Positions 1-6,345 of a DNA stretch of 11,972 bases are shown one piece after another; positions within the stretch are counted from its first letter, which is position 1; every line of letters starts with the position of its first letter. The stretch lies in NCBI GenBank assembly GCA_029263435.1, contig JAJCXL010000133.1, forward strand, positions 1 to 11,972, read 5' to 3'. Made by a program: the position numbers and the translations under genes. The DNA is from Acidobacteriota bacterium (GTDB lineage Bacteria; Acidobacteriota; Vicinamibacteria; Marinacidobacterales; SMYC01). The notes under the pieces were generated by a model. It had not been told where the DNA came from. It did no database searches and saw only the letters and a list, made by a program, of their open reading frames with translations.

Positions 1-752
1 GGTGCGCTGAGCACCGAAGCGAGTGCGCGGATGTGGCCGACGGTCTCTCGATAGTCGGACAGCACCCTCGTGCCGCAGAGAAACTCGACCCGGGTGCCGC
101 CTTTGACTCGCTCGACGCCTCGGACGACGATGGCGCCGACCTCCGAGGTCGAACGGGGGTGCGTGCCGCAGCAAGCTTGCTCGTCGTAACCCTCGACCGA
201 GACGATGCGAAGCGCTTCTCCCTCCGGCGGCGGCTTACGAAGATCGAGCTTTCGCGCCTCGGCGGCGGAAACGATCTGGCTATCGATAGACGCCGCTCTC
301 CAAACGACGTCATTGGCGGAACGCACCGCGCGGCCGACCGCACCGGGAGCGAGCTTGGCGACGTCGAGGTCGATGGTGGAGACCGCGCCCCCCAAGTGAA
401 ATGACGTCGTGTGCGCGTCGGCTTCTCGAACGAAAGCCGCGGAGAGAATGTGCTGGCCGCAGTGTTGCTGCATGTGATCTTTGCGGCGAGCGACATCGAT
501 CTCACAATGTACGTGGGTTGCTTCGGGCTTGCGCTCGACGAAGTGAAGCACTTCATGCTCGGGCGTCTCGACGACCCGCGTGACGGCAATGCCGTCGATG
601 GTGCCAAGGTCGTGGGGCTGGCCTCCGGATTCCGGATAGAAGTGGGTCGCTGCGAACACGATCGCGAGACCATCGTCGGTCTCGCGCGTGTCGAGAATGT
701 CGGCGTCGAAGGAAGTGACGTAAGGGTCGGCTAGATAGAGTCGTTCAGTCAT
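1..752 (-). CDS. Alanyl-tRNA editing protein, AlaX family (partial, C-terminus beyond window)
   Basis: AlaX proteins are free-standing relatives of the AlaRS editing domain. They hydrolyse mischarged tRNA-Ala (mainly Ser-tRNA-Ala) in the cytoplasm. Reading the reverse strand from the ATG at 752 gives an open frame of 250 codons that leaves the window without a stop. Visible are the N-terminal barrel signature FYPESGGQP (residues 38-46), the first zinc-binding motif HCGQH (97-101) and the second, CCGTH (194-198). These are the HxxxH and CxxxH pairs of the second additional domain shared with AlaRS and ThrRS. There is no class II aminoacylation domain before the barrel, so this is not AlaRS itself. 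The frame still continues past the editing domain, which suggests a long AlaX-L form with a C-terminal DHHA1-like part, but that part is not visible. The ATG overlaps the thrC stop as ATGA, implying translational coupling. There is no strong Shine-Dalgarno of its own; GGGAG lies about 13 bases upstream. Confidence 0.9.
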   Translation of the reverse strand, partial: MTERLYLADPYVTSFDADILDTRETDDGLAIVFAATHFYPESGGQPHDLGTIDGIAVTRVVETPEHEVLHFVERKPEATHVHCEIDVARRKDHMQQHCGQHILSAAFVREADAHTTSFHLGGAVSTIDLDVAKLAPGAVGRAVRSANDVVWRAASIDSQIVSAAEARKLDLRKPPPEGEALRIVSVEGYDEQACCGTHPRSTSEVGAIVVRGVERVKGGTRVEFLCGTRVLSDYRETVGHIRALASVLSA

Positions 753-1906
753 TGGAGATAGATGGCTCCCGATGCAGTGTTGAACAAAACTACGGTCTCG
801 TCGGTGCGGACCCACGCCTCGTCGACGAGCGTTCGAAGCGAGGCGAAGCAGGCGCCACCTTCCGGGCAGCACATGACGCCTTCTGCCGTGCTGACCTCCG
901 CCGCTCCCGACTCGAGCGCATCGTCCGAGACCGCGGTCGCGAGTCCTCGAGAGCTTCTCAATACGCGAAGCGCCAGAAAATCTCCCAATGCTTTCGGGAC
1001 CCTCAGCCCCGGGGCTCTGGTGGCGGCGTTCTCCCAGGGCACACACTCGCTCGCGCCGGTCTCCATCGCCCGAAGCAGAGGGGCGCACCCGGTCGCTTGT
1101 ACCGCGACCATGCGCGGCCGGCTAGAGTCGATCCAGCCGAGAGATTCCATCTCTTCGAATGCCTTCCACATCCCGATGAGCCCGGTGGCACCCCCGGTAG
1201 GATAGAGGATGACATCGGGAAGAGTGCCGCCGAGCTGCTCGAAAAGTTCGTAGCCCATCGTCTTCTTGCCTTCGATCCGGTAAGGCTCCTTCAACGTCGA
1301 CACGTCGTACCACCCGTGCCGCTCGCAGTCCTTGGCGACTTGGCGCCCCGCATCCCCGATGAGTCCTTTGACGAAGCGGACATCCGCGCCGGCCGCTCGC
1401 GCTTGTTCGACCGCCCCTCGTGGTGCATCTTCCGGGACGACGACGTGAGCCGGCAGCCCGGCGCGCGCGGCGTAAGCGGCCAGCGCTGCTCCGGCGTTTC
1501 CCGCGGAAGGGCAGGCGAGCTCGGTCGCGCCGAGGGCTTTGGCCATCGGCACCGCGACCGCCATGCCTCGGGCCTTGAAGCTCCCGGTAGGATTACCGGA
1601 CTCGTCCTTGATGAACAGGCGAGAGAGTCCGAGAGTCTCGGCAAGCTTCGGCGCTGGGATCAGCGGCGTGCCGCCCTCGCCGAGGAAAATATCGTCGCGC
1701 TCCACGGGGGGCAGGACCTCGCGATAGCGCCACAAGTCGAAGGGGCGCTCTCGAAGGGCCTCCCGAGTCATCGAACTGCGCGCGCGGTCGAGATCGTAGC
1801 GAGCCAAAAAAGGCGCGCCGGATGGAGAGAGGTGCTGGGCTTGGTCGGCAGGAAAGTGCTCGCCGGTGCGCGAGCATTCGAGATGGGTGAGACAGCTCGT
1901 GGCCAT
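749..1906 (-). CDS. thrC: Threonine synthase (PLP-dependent, fold type II)
   Basis: Threonine synthase converts O-phosphohomoserine and water to threonine and phosphate, the last step of threonine biosynthesis, in the cytoplasm. The 385-residue protein has the PLP-lysine motif GSFKARG (K111), the asparagine-loop SAGNAG (134-139) and the phosphate-binding glycine loop GGATG (238-242). Length and motifs fit the shorter, plant/archaeal-like class. The N-terminus (about residues 5-40) aligns by eye with the zinc-ribbon start of that class. Only one cysteine of the expected CxxC region is kept (ECSRTG where CSRCG is common), and the second pair is replaced by LSPSG, so zinc binding there is unlikely. 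It lies 19 bases after frr and overlaps the AlaX-type gene. The ATG has no clear Shine-Dalgarno, suggesting coupling or read-in from frr. A different PLP lyase of the same fold (threonine dehydratase, cysteate synthase) is possible but less likely given the N-terminal segment. Confidence 0.88.
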   Translation of the reverse strand: MATSCLTHLECSRTGEHFPADQAQHLSPSGAPFLARYDLDRARSSMTREALRERPFDLWRYREVLPPVERDDIFLGEGGTPLIPAPKLAETLGLSRLFIKDESGNPTGSFKARGMAVAVPMAKALGATELACPSAGNAGAALAAYAARAGLPAHVVVPEDAPRGAVEQARAAGADVRFVKGLIGDAGRQVAKDCERHGWYDVSTLKEPYRIEGKKTMGYELFEQLGGTLPDVILYPTGGATGLIGMWKAFEEMESLGWIDSSRPRMVAVQATGCAPLLRAMETGASECVPWENAATRAPGLRVPKALGDFLALRVLRSSRGLATAVSDDALESGAAEVSTAEGVMCCPEGGACFASLRTLVDEAWVRTDETVVLFNTASGAIYLQ

Positions 1907-1925
1907 TTCGGGAGGCTTCAGCCCG

Positions 1926-2483
1926 TCAAATGGTCATGAGCTCCTGTTCTTTTTTCTTGACGATGGCATCGGCCTTCTTGACGTGCTCGTCCGTCAAATC
2001 TTGGACGTCCTTGAGGGCGCGCTTTTCGTCGTCTTCGGAAATGTCTTTGTCCTTGAGCATCTTCTTCAGTCGATCGTTCACGTCTCGCCGGACCTGTCTC
2101 AGCGCGGTGCGACCTTCCTCGCCGAGCTTGCCGACTTGTTTGACGAGGAGCTTGCGGCGCTCTTCGGTGAGGGGAGGGATCGGCAAGCGCAACGTCTTGC
2201 CGTCATTGGCGGGGTTCAAACCGAGATCCGAGGACAAGATCGCTTTTTCGATCGCTTCCAGCATCGGAGGCTCCCACGGCTGGATCGTGATGAGGCTTGG
2301 CTCGGGTACCGCGAGCTGTGCGACCTGATTGATGGGGGTCGGATTGCCGTAGTAGTCCACTTTCACGGAATCCAAGATGGCCAGCGAGGCGCGACCGGTG
2401 CGGACCGTGGACAGTTCTTTTTGCAGCACCTCTAGCGACTTGTCCATACGCTTCTTGGCGTCTTCCATCAGCTCACTAACCAT
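1926..2483 (-). CDS. frr: Ribosome recycling factor
   Basis: RRF works with EF-G to split the post-termination ribosome into subunits. The protein is 185 residues, the standard length for the family. Conserved landmarks are TVRTGRAS (26-33), the hinge-side segment VDYYGNPTPINQ (42-53), LRLPIPPLTEERR (98-110) and the helical RRDVNDRLKK (132-141). The C-terminal helix is rich in lysine and glutamate. The frame stays open upstream to 2546, but the start at 2483 is preferred. It is preceded at six bases by AAAGGAG (2490-2496), and MVSELMEDAKKRMDKSL is where RRF proteins normally begin. The gene follows pyrH by 31 bases in the usual pyrH-frr order. Confidence 0.98.
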   Translation of the reverse strand: MVSELMEDAKKRMDKSLEVLQKELSTVRTGRASLAILDSVKVDYYGNPTPINQVAQLAVPEPSLITIQPWEPPMLEAIEKAILSSDLGLNPANDGKTLRLPIPPLTEERRKLLVKQVGKLGEEGRTALRQVRRDVNDRLKKMLKDKDISEDDEKRALKDVQDLTDEHVKKADAIVKKKEQELMTI

Positions 2484-2514
2484 GACGGGCTCCTTTGAGT
2501 TTGTGTCGAGCGCG

Positions 2515-3234
2515 CTAACGTTCGACGCGGGTACCGACGCTCTCACCCAGCACCACCCGCTTCATGTTTCCGGGCTTTCTCACATCGAAAACGATGATGG
2601 GGAGAGAATTATCGAGGCACAACGAGATCGCGGTCGTATCCATCACCTTCAGCTCTCGTTCCAGGACCTGCATGTAGGTGATCTTCTTGTAGAACTCAGC
2701 ATTGGGATCCTTCTCGGGGTCGGCCGAATAAATGCCTTCGACCCGGGTACCTTTGAGAATGATCTGTGCTTTGATCTCCATCGCGCGGAGAGCCGCTGCG
2801 GTGTCGGTCGAAAAGTAAGGATTGCCGGTTCCCGCCGCGAAGATAACGAGACGACCTTTCTCGAGATGTCTCATCGCGCGGCGTCGAATGAAAGGCTCCG
2901 CGACCTCGCGCATCTCGATCGCGGACATCACCCGGGTCCGGGTTCCCAATTTCTCGAGCGCGTCCTGGAGTGCCACCGCGTTGATGACCGTCGCCAGCAT
3001 GCCCATGTGATCGGCTGCTACCCGGTCCATGCCTTTGGCGGTCGGGGCGATCCCACGAAAGATGTTACCGCCGCCGATGACGACGGACGTCTGCACGCCG
3101 AGATTGTTGACTTGATGGAGCTCGTCCGCCATGACGGCGGCGACGTCCGGATCGATTCCGAATGAGCCCGTGCCCATGAGAACCTCGCCGGATAGCTTGA
3201 CGAGAATGCGATCGAAGGCGGCTTTGTCTGCCAT
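2515..3234 (-). CDS. pyrH: UMP kinase
   Basis: PyrH phosphorylates UMP to UDP with ATP, in the cytoplasm, feeding pyrimidine nucleotide synthesis. It is a hexameric member of the amino-acid kinase family, unrelated to eukaryotic UMP/CMP kinases. The 239-residue product shows KLSGE (13-17), the glycine loop GGGNIFRG (54-61), DHMGMLAT (75-82) and the phosphate-site motif GTGNPYFSTD (135-144). It ends with the expected conserved block (KVMDTTAISLCLDN, then IIVFDV). Length is typical. The ATG at 3234 directly precedes the first beta strand, so it fits structurally, but there is no good Shine-Dalgarno; the nearest purine run is GGGG about 18 bases upstream. It lies between tsf (54-base gap) and frr (31-base gap), the classic order. 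Confidence 0.98.
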   Translation of the reverse strand: MADKAAFDRILVKLSGEVLMGTGSFGIDPDVAAVMADELHQVNNLGVQTSVVIGGGNIFRGIAPTAKGMDRVAADHMGMLATVINAVALQDALEKLGTRTRVMSAIEMREVAEPFIRRRAMRHLEKGRLVIFAAGTGNPYFSTDTAAALRAMEIKAQIILKGTRVEGIYSADPEKDPNAEFYKKITYMQVLERELKVMDTTAISLCLDNSLPIIVFDVRKPGNMKRVVLGESVGTRVER

Positions 3235-3288
3235 GAGTGGTCGCAGCTTACCCCGTTAGGCGCCTCTACGCGAGAGCGAAAAAGCGAC

Positions 3289-3900
3289 CTAGAGTGCTTC
3301 GCCGCGCTCGAAGCGCACGAACCGCCGGACTTGAATGTTCTCCTTCATCACGGCGATCTTCGACTTCAAGAACTCGTCGACCGACTGCTCCGGATTCTTG
3401 ACGAAAGGCTGCTCGAGAAGGACGTTCTCCGAGTAGAACTTCGAGAGCTTCCCCTCGACGATCTTCTCCACGATGTTGGCAGGCTTTCCGTCGGCCTCGG
3501 CTTGGCTCTTGAGGATGTCGCGCTCCTTGTCGAGGGCGTCCGCAGGGACCTCCTCGCGTCGCACCCAACGCGGGGCGGCCGGAGAGGCAGCGGCCACTTG
3601 CATCGCGATGTCCCTGACGAGCTCTTTGAACTCGTCCGTGTTGGCGACGAAGTCGGTCTCGCAGTTCACCTCGATGAGGACGCCGACTCTTCCGCCGGTG
3701 TGGATGTAGGAGCCGACGGCTCCTTCGCTCGTCGATCGGCTGGATTTCTTCTCGGCGGCGGCCTGGCCCCTTATACGAAGGAGGGTGATGGCTTCGTCGA
3801 TATTACCTTTGGTTTCTTGAAGCGCTTTCTTGCACTCCATCAAACCCGAGCCGGTTTTCTCCCGGAGCTCTTTGACTTGCTGCGCAGAAATAGTGCTCAT
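3289..3900 (-). CDS. tsf: Elongation factor Ts (short form)
   Basis: EF-Ts is the guanine nucleotide exchange factor that recharges EF-Tu with GTP. The 203-residue protein begins with a UBA-like N-terminal domain (about 1-50, with ELREKTGSGLMECKKAL at 11-27). The signature TDFVAN (82-87), which contacts EF-Tu, follows, and then the core domain. It is much shorter than the roughly 283-residue Escherichia coli protein and resembles the compact single-core type known from Thermus. A frame extends upstream to 3927, but the ATG at 3900 matches the family start and has GAGG seven bases ahead. It follows rpsB by 91 bases, a gap that contains a hairpin. Confidence 0.97.
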   Translation of the reverse strand: MSTISAQQVKELREKTGSGLMECKKALQETKGNIDEAITLLRIRGQAAAEKKSSRSTSEGAVGSYIHTGGRVGVLIEVNCETDFVANTDEFKELVRDIAMQVAAASPAAPRWVRREEVPADALDKERDILKSQAEADGKPANIVEKIVEGKLSKFYSENVLLEQPFVKNPEQSVDEFLKSKIAVMKENIQVRRFVRFERGEAL

Positions 3901-3932
3901 CGTTTGCCTCGTTCTCGAATGTTCCAATGAAG

Positions 3933-3959
3933 CCTCGGCGAAACGAGCCTCCGCCGAGG
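3933..3959 (-). repeat. Perfect 8-bp inverted repeat in the rpsB-tsf gap
   Basis: CCTCGGCG (3933-3940) and CGCCGAGG (3952-3959) are exact reverse complements around an 11-base loop. In the transcript direction (minus) the hairpin ends about 32 bases before the tsf ATG and is not followed by a T run. On the plus strand five A residues follow. It is therefore not a canonical intrinsic terminator for the operon. It could be an RNA processing or stability element between the S2 and EF-Ts cistrons, or a partial attenuator. That role is inferred; only the symmetry is seen. Confidence 0.6.
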
Positions 3960-3991
3960 AAAAACCTTTCGCGTCGAGCGACGGACTTGCT

Positions 3992-4885
3992 CTAGGCCGG
4001 CGGGGTCGTCGCGGGCGCGGGTGTCTTTGCGCCCTCTTCGGGGGCCGGGGCTTCGGCAGCGGGTGCAGCCGGGGCCGCGTCGCCCACCGGAGTGACCGCG
4101 GGCGCTTCCGCCTTGGCTACCGGCGCGTTCTTGTCGCCGTCACTCTCACCAGAATCGTCGGAACCTTCGGGGACGTCCGAGACCGGGGGCTGGTCGAGCC
4201 CGGCCGAGGCACGTCCGGCGAGGACGGCATCGGCGATACGCGAGGTGAAGAGCTTGATGGCCCTAAGCGCGTCGTCATTTCCCGGGATCACGTAGTCGAC
4301 GACGTCAGGGTCGCAATTCGTGTCGACGATCGCAATCACCGGAATACCGAGCTTGCGGGCTTCGTGGACCGCGATCTCCTCGCGATTGGCATCCACTACG
4401 AACACGGCATGCGGAAGCCCGCCCATGTCCAAGATCCCTCGCAAGTTCTTGTCGAGTCGCTTGCGCTCTTTGTCGAGCCGCGAGAGCTCTTTCTTCGAAA
4501 GCTCCTCGAATCGGCCTTCCTCCATCATCGCGGTGAGCTCTCGCAAGCGCGAAATGCTCTTCTCGATGGTGACGAAGTTCGTGAGGAGGCCACCCAGCCA
4601 ACGCTGGTTCACGTAGTACATCCCCGCGCGAACGGCTTCTTCGGCGACGACTTCCTGCGCTTGTCGTTTGGTACCGATGAAGAGCACTTTCTTGCCTTCG
4701 GCACCGAGCTGGGTCGCGAACTTGAGCGCGTTTTTGAACAGCTTGAGCGTCTTTTGGAGATCGACGATATAGATGCCGTTGCGCTCGCCGAAGATGTAGT
4801 CGCGCATCTTCGGATTCCAGCGCTTCGTTTGATGGCCGAAGTGGACGCCCGCTTCGAGCAACTCTTTCATCGTAATGGAAGACAA
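3992..4885 (-). CDS. rpsB: 30S ribosomal protein S2, probable TTG start
   Basis: S2 binds late on the back of the 30S subunit and is needed for S1 recruitment. From the TTG at 4885 the protein is 297 residues. GVHFGHQTKRWNPKM (13-27), LGGLLTNF (97-104) and the LPHAVFVVDANREE block (157-170) identify it. About the last 70 residues (from about 228) are a low-complexity acidic, then Ala/Pro/Glu-rich tail beyond the conserved S2 fold. Start choice: the TTG reads MSSITMKELL, a usual S2 N-terminus. It has AGGGGGA (4889-4895), overlapping the rpsI stop, three bases upstream, which is closer than usual. The next candidate, ATG at 4870, would be 18 bases from that site and has nothing better, so TTG is favoured but not proven. 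The frame is also open to 5059, but that stretch lies inside rpsI. Confidence 0.95.
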   Translation of the reverse strand: MSSITMKELLEAGVHFGHQTKRWNPKMRDYIFGERNGIYIVDLQKTLKLFKNALKFATQLGAEGKKVLFIGTKRQAQEVVAEEAVRAGMYYVNQRWLGGLLTNFVTIEKSISRLRELTAMMEEGRFEELSKKELSRLDKERKRLDKNLRGILDMGGLPHAVFVVDANREEIAVHEARKLGIPVIAIVDTNCDPDVVDYVIPGNDDALRAIKLFTSRIADAVLAGRASAGLDQPPVSDVPEGSDDSGESDGDKNAPVAKAEAPAVTPVGDAAPAAPAAEAPAPEEGAKTPAPATTPPA

Positions 4886-4888
4886 AAT

Positions 4889-4895
4889 TCCCCCT
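4889..4895 (-). promoter_or_regulatory. rpsB ribosome-binding site overlapping the rpsI stop
   Basis: On the minus strand AGGGGGA begins inside the TAG stop of rpsI (4894-4896) and sits three bases before the TTG at 4885. It decides between the TTG at 4885 and the ATG at 4870, and implies that S2 translation is coupled to S9 termination. Confidence 0.55.
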
Positions 4896-5292
4896 ACCGC
4901 TTGGAGTACTGGAATCGCTTGCGTGCGCCCGGCTGGCCGTACTTCTTGCGTTCCTTGATGCGCGCGTCGCGCGTCAGGAACCCGCCTTTTTTGAGGGTGC
5001 CGCGTAGCTCTTGGTTGAAGTTGCAAAGTGCGCGGCTGATGCCGAGTCGCATCGCCCACGCTTGACCGGTGGAGCCGCCACCTTTGATGTTGGCGTAGAT
5101 GTCGAACTTCTCGGTCGTCTCCGTCAGTGCCAGAGGCTGTTTGAGAAGCATCTTGAGTGCGTCGCTCGGAAAGTACTCTTCGATCGGCCGCTTATTGATG
5201 TTGATCTGGCCGGTTCCCGGTCTCAGGTAGACACGGGCGATAGAGCACTTCCTCTTGCCGGTACCGTAATATTGAATCTTCGTTGCAGACAA
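4894..5292 (-). CDS. rpsI: 30S ribosomal protein S9, TTG start
   Basis: S9 sits in the 30S head, and its C-terminal tail reaches the P-site tRNA. The 132-residue protein has GTGKRK (10-15), GGGSTGQA (71-78) and the universal basic C-terminus RKRFQYSKR (124-132), including the final Lys-Arg. The start is TTG at 5292. An in-frame TAG lies five codons upstream and the first internal ATG is codon 48, so no ATG start is possible. AAGGAG at 5302-5307 stands nine bases ahead. It follows rplM by 110 bases in the standard rplM-rpsI pair, and rpsB begins eight bases after it. Confidence 0.98.
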   Translation of the reverse strand: MSATKIQYYGTGKRKCSIARVYLRPGTGQININKRPIEEYFPSDALKMLLKQPLALTETTEKFDIYANIKGGGSTGQAWAMRLGISRALCNFNQELRGTLKKGGFLTRDARIKERKKYGQPGARKRFQYSKR

Positions 5293-5301
5293 ACCTAGTT
5301 G

Positions 5302-5308
5302 CTCCTTC
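5302..5308 (-). promoter_or_regulatory. rpsI ribosome-binding site supporting the TTG start
   Basis: The minus strand reads GAAGGAG nine bases before the TTG at 5292. With the in-frame TAG just upstream, this fixes the unusual start of rpsI. Confidence 0.8.
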
Positions 5309-5402
5309 TATAAAGCCGGAGAATGGTGTGGTGCGAAAGGGTCTTGCGTTGGCCGCAATCGTGGCGTGGGCTCACGCAGGGCGAAAGAAAATGCTTCAAA
5401 GC

Positions 5403-5849
5403 TTAGCGTGGCACGCGCGTGGCCATCGCGAGGGGGGCGGGTTGCTGGGCCTCGTGCGGATGTGCTCCTCCGCGATAGACCTTGAGCTTCTTGTACTGCG
5501 CGCGCCCCAAGCGGTTTTTGGGGAGCATTCCCCGTACCGCGGCCTCGATGAGACGCTCGGGGTGTTTGCTACGGACCTGCGCGGCCTTGAAACCGCGAAT
5601 ACCGCCCGGATAGCCGGAATGTCGGTAGTAGGTCTTGTCCTCTTCCTTGCGTCCGGTCAGTACGACTTTGGCAGCATTAAGGACGATGACGTGGTCTCCG
5701 ACATCCACGAACGGAGCGTAGGTCGGTTTGTCTTTGCCAGTGAGGACAGTGGCGATTCGGCTCGCGAGACGACCGAGTACCTGGCCCTCGGCGTCAACGA
5801 CATGCCAAGCGCGTTTACTGGCGTCTGCTTTCACGAACGTGGTCGCCAT
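5403..5849 (-). CDS. rplM: 50S ribosomal protein L13
   Basis: L13 is an early assembly protein of the 50S subunit. The 148-residue product has the hallmarks KTYYRHSGYPGG (72-83), VRGMLPKNRLGR (105-116) and LKVYRGGAHPHEAQQP (122-137). Length is normal. The ATG at 5849 has AAGGAG four bases upstream. It is the first gene of the minus-strand operon and faces the divergent pil operon. In Escherichia coli L13 represses its own rplM-rpsI mRNA through the leader. The leader here is predicted to be only about 56 bases, with a weak GGGC/GCCC pairing (5884-5887 with 5900-5903), so similar control is conceivable but not shown. Confidence 0.98.
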   Translation of the reverse strand: MATTFVKADASKRAWHVVDAEGQVLGRLASRIATVLTGKDKPTYAPFVDVGDHVIVLNAAKVVLTGRKEEDKTYYRHSGYPGGIRGFKAAQVRSKHPERLIEAAVRGMLPKNRLGRAQYKKLKVYRGGAHPHEAQQPAPLAMATRVPR

Positions 5850-5911
5850 GGTTCTCCTTGGAAATAGACTTCAGGGAAAAATCGGGCTATGGACAAATCG
5901 CCCAAACGCAT

Positions 5912-5940
5912 AATTTAAGTTTCGTTAGAGGGATTGTCAA
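5912..5940 (-). promoter_or_regulatory. Candidate sigma-70 promoter of the rplM operon
   Basis: On the minus strand a perfect -35 hexamer TTGACA (5940-5935) is followed after 17 bases by TAAATT (5917-5912), a 4/6 match to TATAAT. The predicted transcription start is near 5905, giving a leader of about 56 bases before the L13 start codon. It is the best promoter-like pair upstream of rplM, and no other gene intervenes. Confidence 0.65.
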
Positions 5941-5953
5941 GGGAAAAGCATGA

Positions 5954-5985
5954 GGCCGCTCCGGCGCGGCTCGACGTCAGCGGCC
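5954..5985. repeat. 7-bp GC-rich inverted repeat upstream of the rplM promoter
   Basis: GGCCGCT (5954-5960) and AGCGGCC (5979-5985) are perfect reverse complements around an 18-base loop. On the plus strand the next bases end in TCTCTTTT, and on the minus strand a CTTTT follows. Neither is a convincing U-tract, so a terminator role in either direction is only possible. It may insulate the two divergent units. Confidence 0.45.
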
Positions 5986-6248
5986 GCAGGATCGATCTCT
6001 TTTCGTAGTGTTCGTTAGAATTTGGCAGCGGCCGAATGAAGTAATTTATGAAGGTTGAGGAGCAATAAGTTCTCCGAATTGGATTTTTTTTCTGTCGCTC
6101 GAGGCGGCTCAGCCCGAGCCAGACCCGGCCTCGGCCCGCCACATGTTGGGGTGAGGCGCACGAATCGCCGCTCCAGATTGCGGTTTTGACAATTCGGTGA
6201 TGCCGTCGTTTCGCCTGATAAATGAGGGGAAATCCCTCCAAAAAGTAA

Positions 6249-6277
6249 TTGACGGCTAAAGAGTCATGCTCGATAAT
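6249..6277 (+). promoter_or_regulatory. Candidate sigma-70 promoter P1 of the pil operon
   Basis: TTGACG (6249-6254) and GATAAT (6272-6277) are each 5/6 matches to the -35 and -10 consensus with an ideal 17-base spacer. The predicted start near 6284 leaves a leader of about 130 bases before pilM. A short hairpin (GAGGG at 6224-6228 with CCCTC at 6234-6238) ends ten bases before the -35. Confidence 0.6.
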
Positions 6278-6315
6278 AACCTAAAGATTCCAGGACAGTT
6301 GCAGCCGTTTTTTGC

Positions 6316-6345
6316 TTGACATAACGTTTCTTTATGTCTTAGGCT
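6316..6345 (+). promoter_or_regulatory. Candidate promoter P2 of the pil operon, with embedded inverted repeat
   Basis: A perfect -35 TTGACA (6316-6321) is followed after 18 bases by TAGGCT (6340-6345), which keeps only T1, A2 and T6 of the -10 consensus. A weak basal promoter needing an activator would look like this, but it could also be chance. A perfect 7-bp inverted repeat overlaps the -35 and fills the spacer. The leader would be about 64 bases. Confidence 0.4.
6318..6338. repeat. Operator-like inverted repeat GACATAA-N7-TTATGTC
   Basis: GACATAA (6318-6324) and TTATGTC (6332-6338) are exact reverse complements around seven bases. The left arm overlaps the -35 box of P2, and the right arm ends just before its putative -10. 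Size and spacing suit a dimeric regulator binding site, and the position would allow either repression or spacer-type activation. The binding protein is unknown, and no regulator gene is in the window. Confidence 0.5.

Noticed and set aside
752..1939. A 395-codon plus-strand frame opposite thrC
   Set aside because: It is the antisense shadow of thrC, common in high-GC DNA. It has no domain, while the thrC frame has all catalytic motifs.
6081..6091. Eight-T run as an intrinsic terminator
   Set aside because: The only hairpins before it are tiny (GGAG/CTCC with a nine-base loop, TCC/GGA), and no plus-strand gene ends upstream.
6106..6120. GGCTC-AGCCC-GAGCC hairpin as a riboswitch or small RNA
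   Set aside because: An isolated 5-bp stem in GC-rich DNA with competing pairings and no known riboswitch core; left as an unassigned repeat.
5915..6241. A 108-codon open frame on the minus strand in the intergenic region
   Set aside because: It starts at a TTG, has no recognisable domain, runs across the predicted rplM promoter and inverted repeats, and its composition is like translated noncoding DNA.
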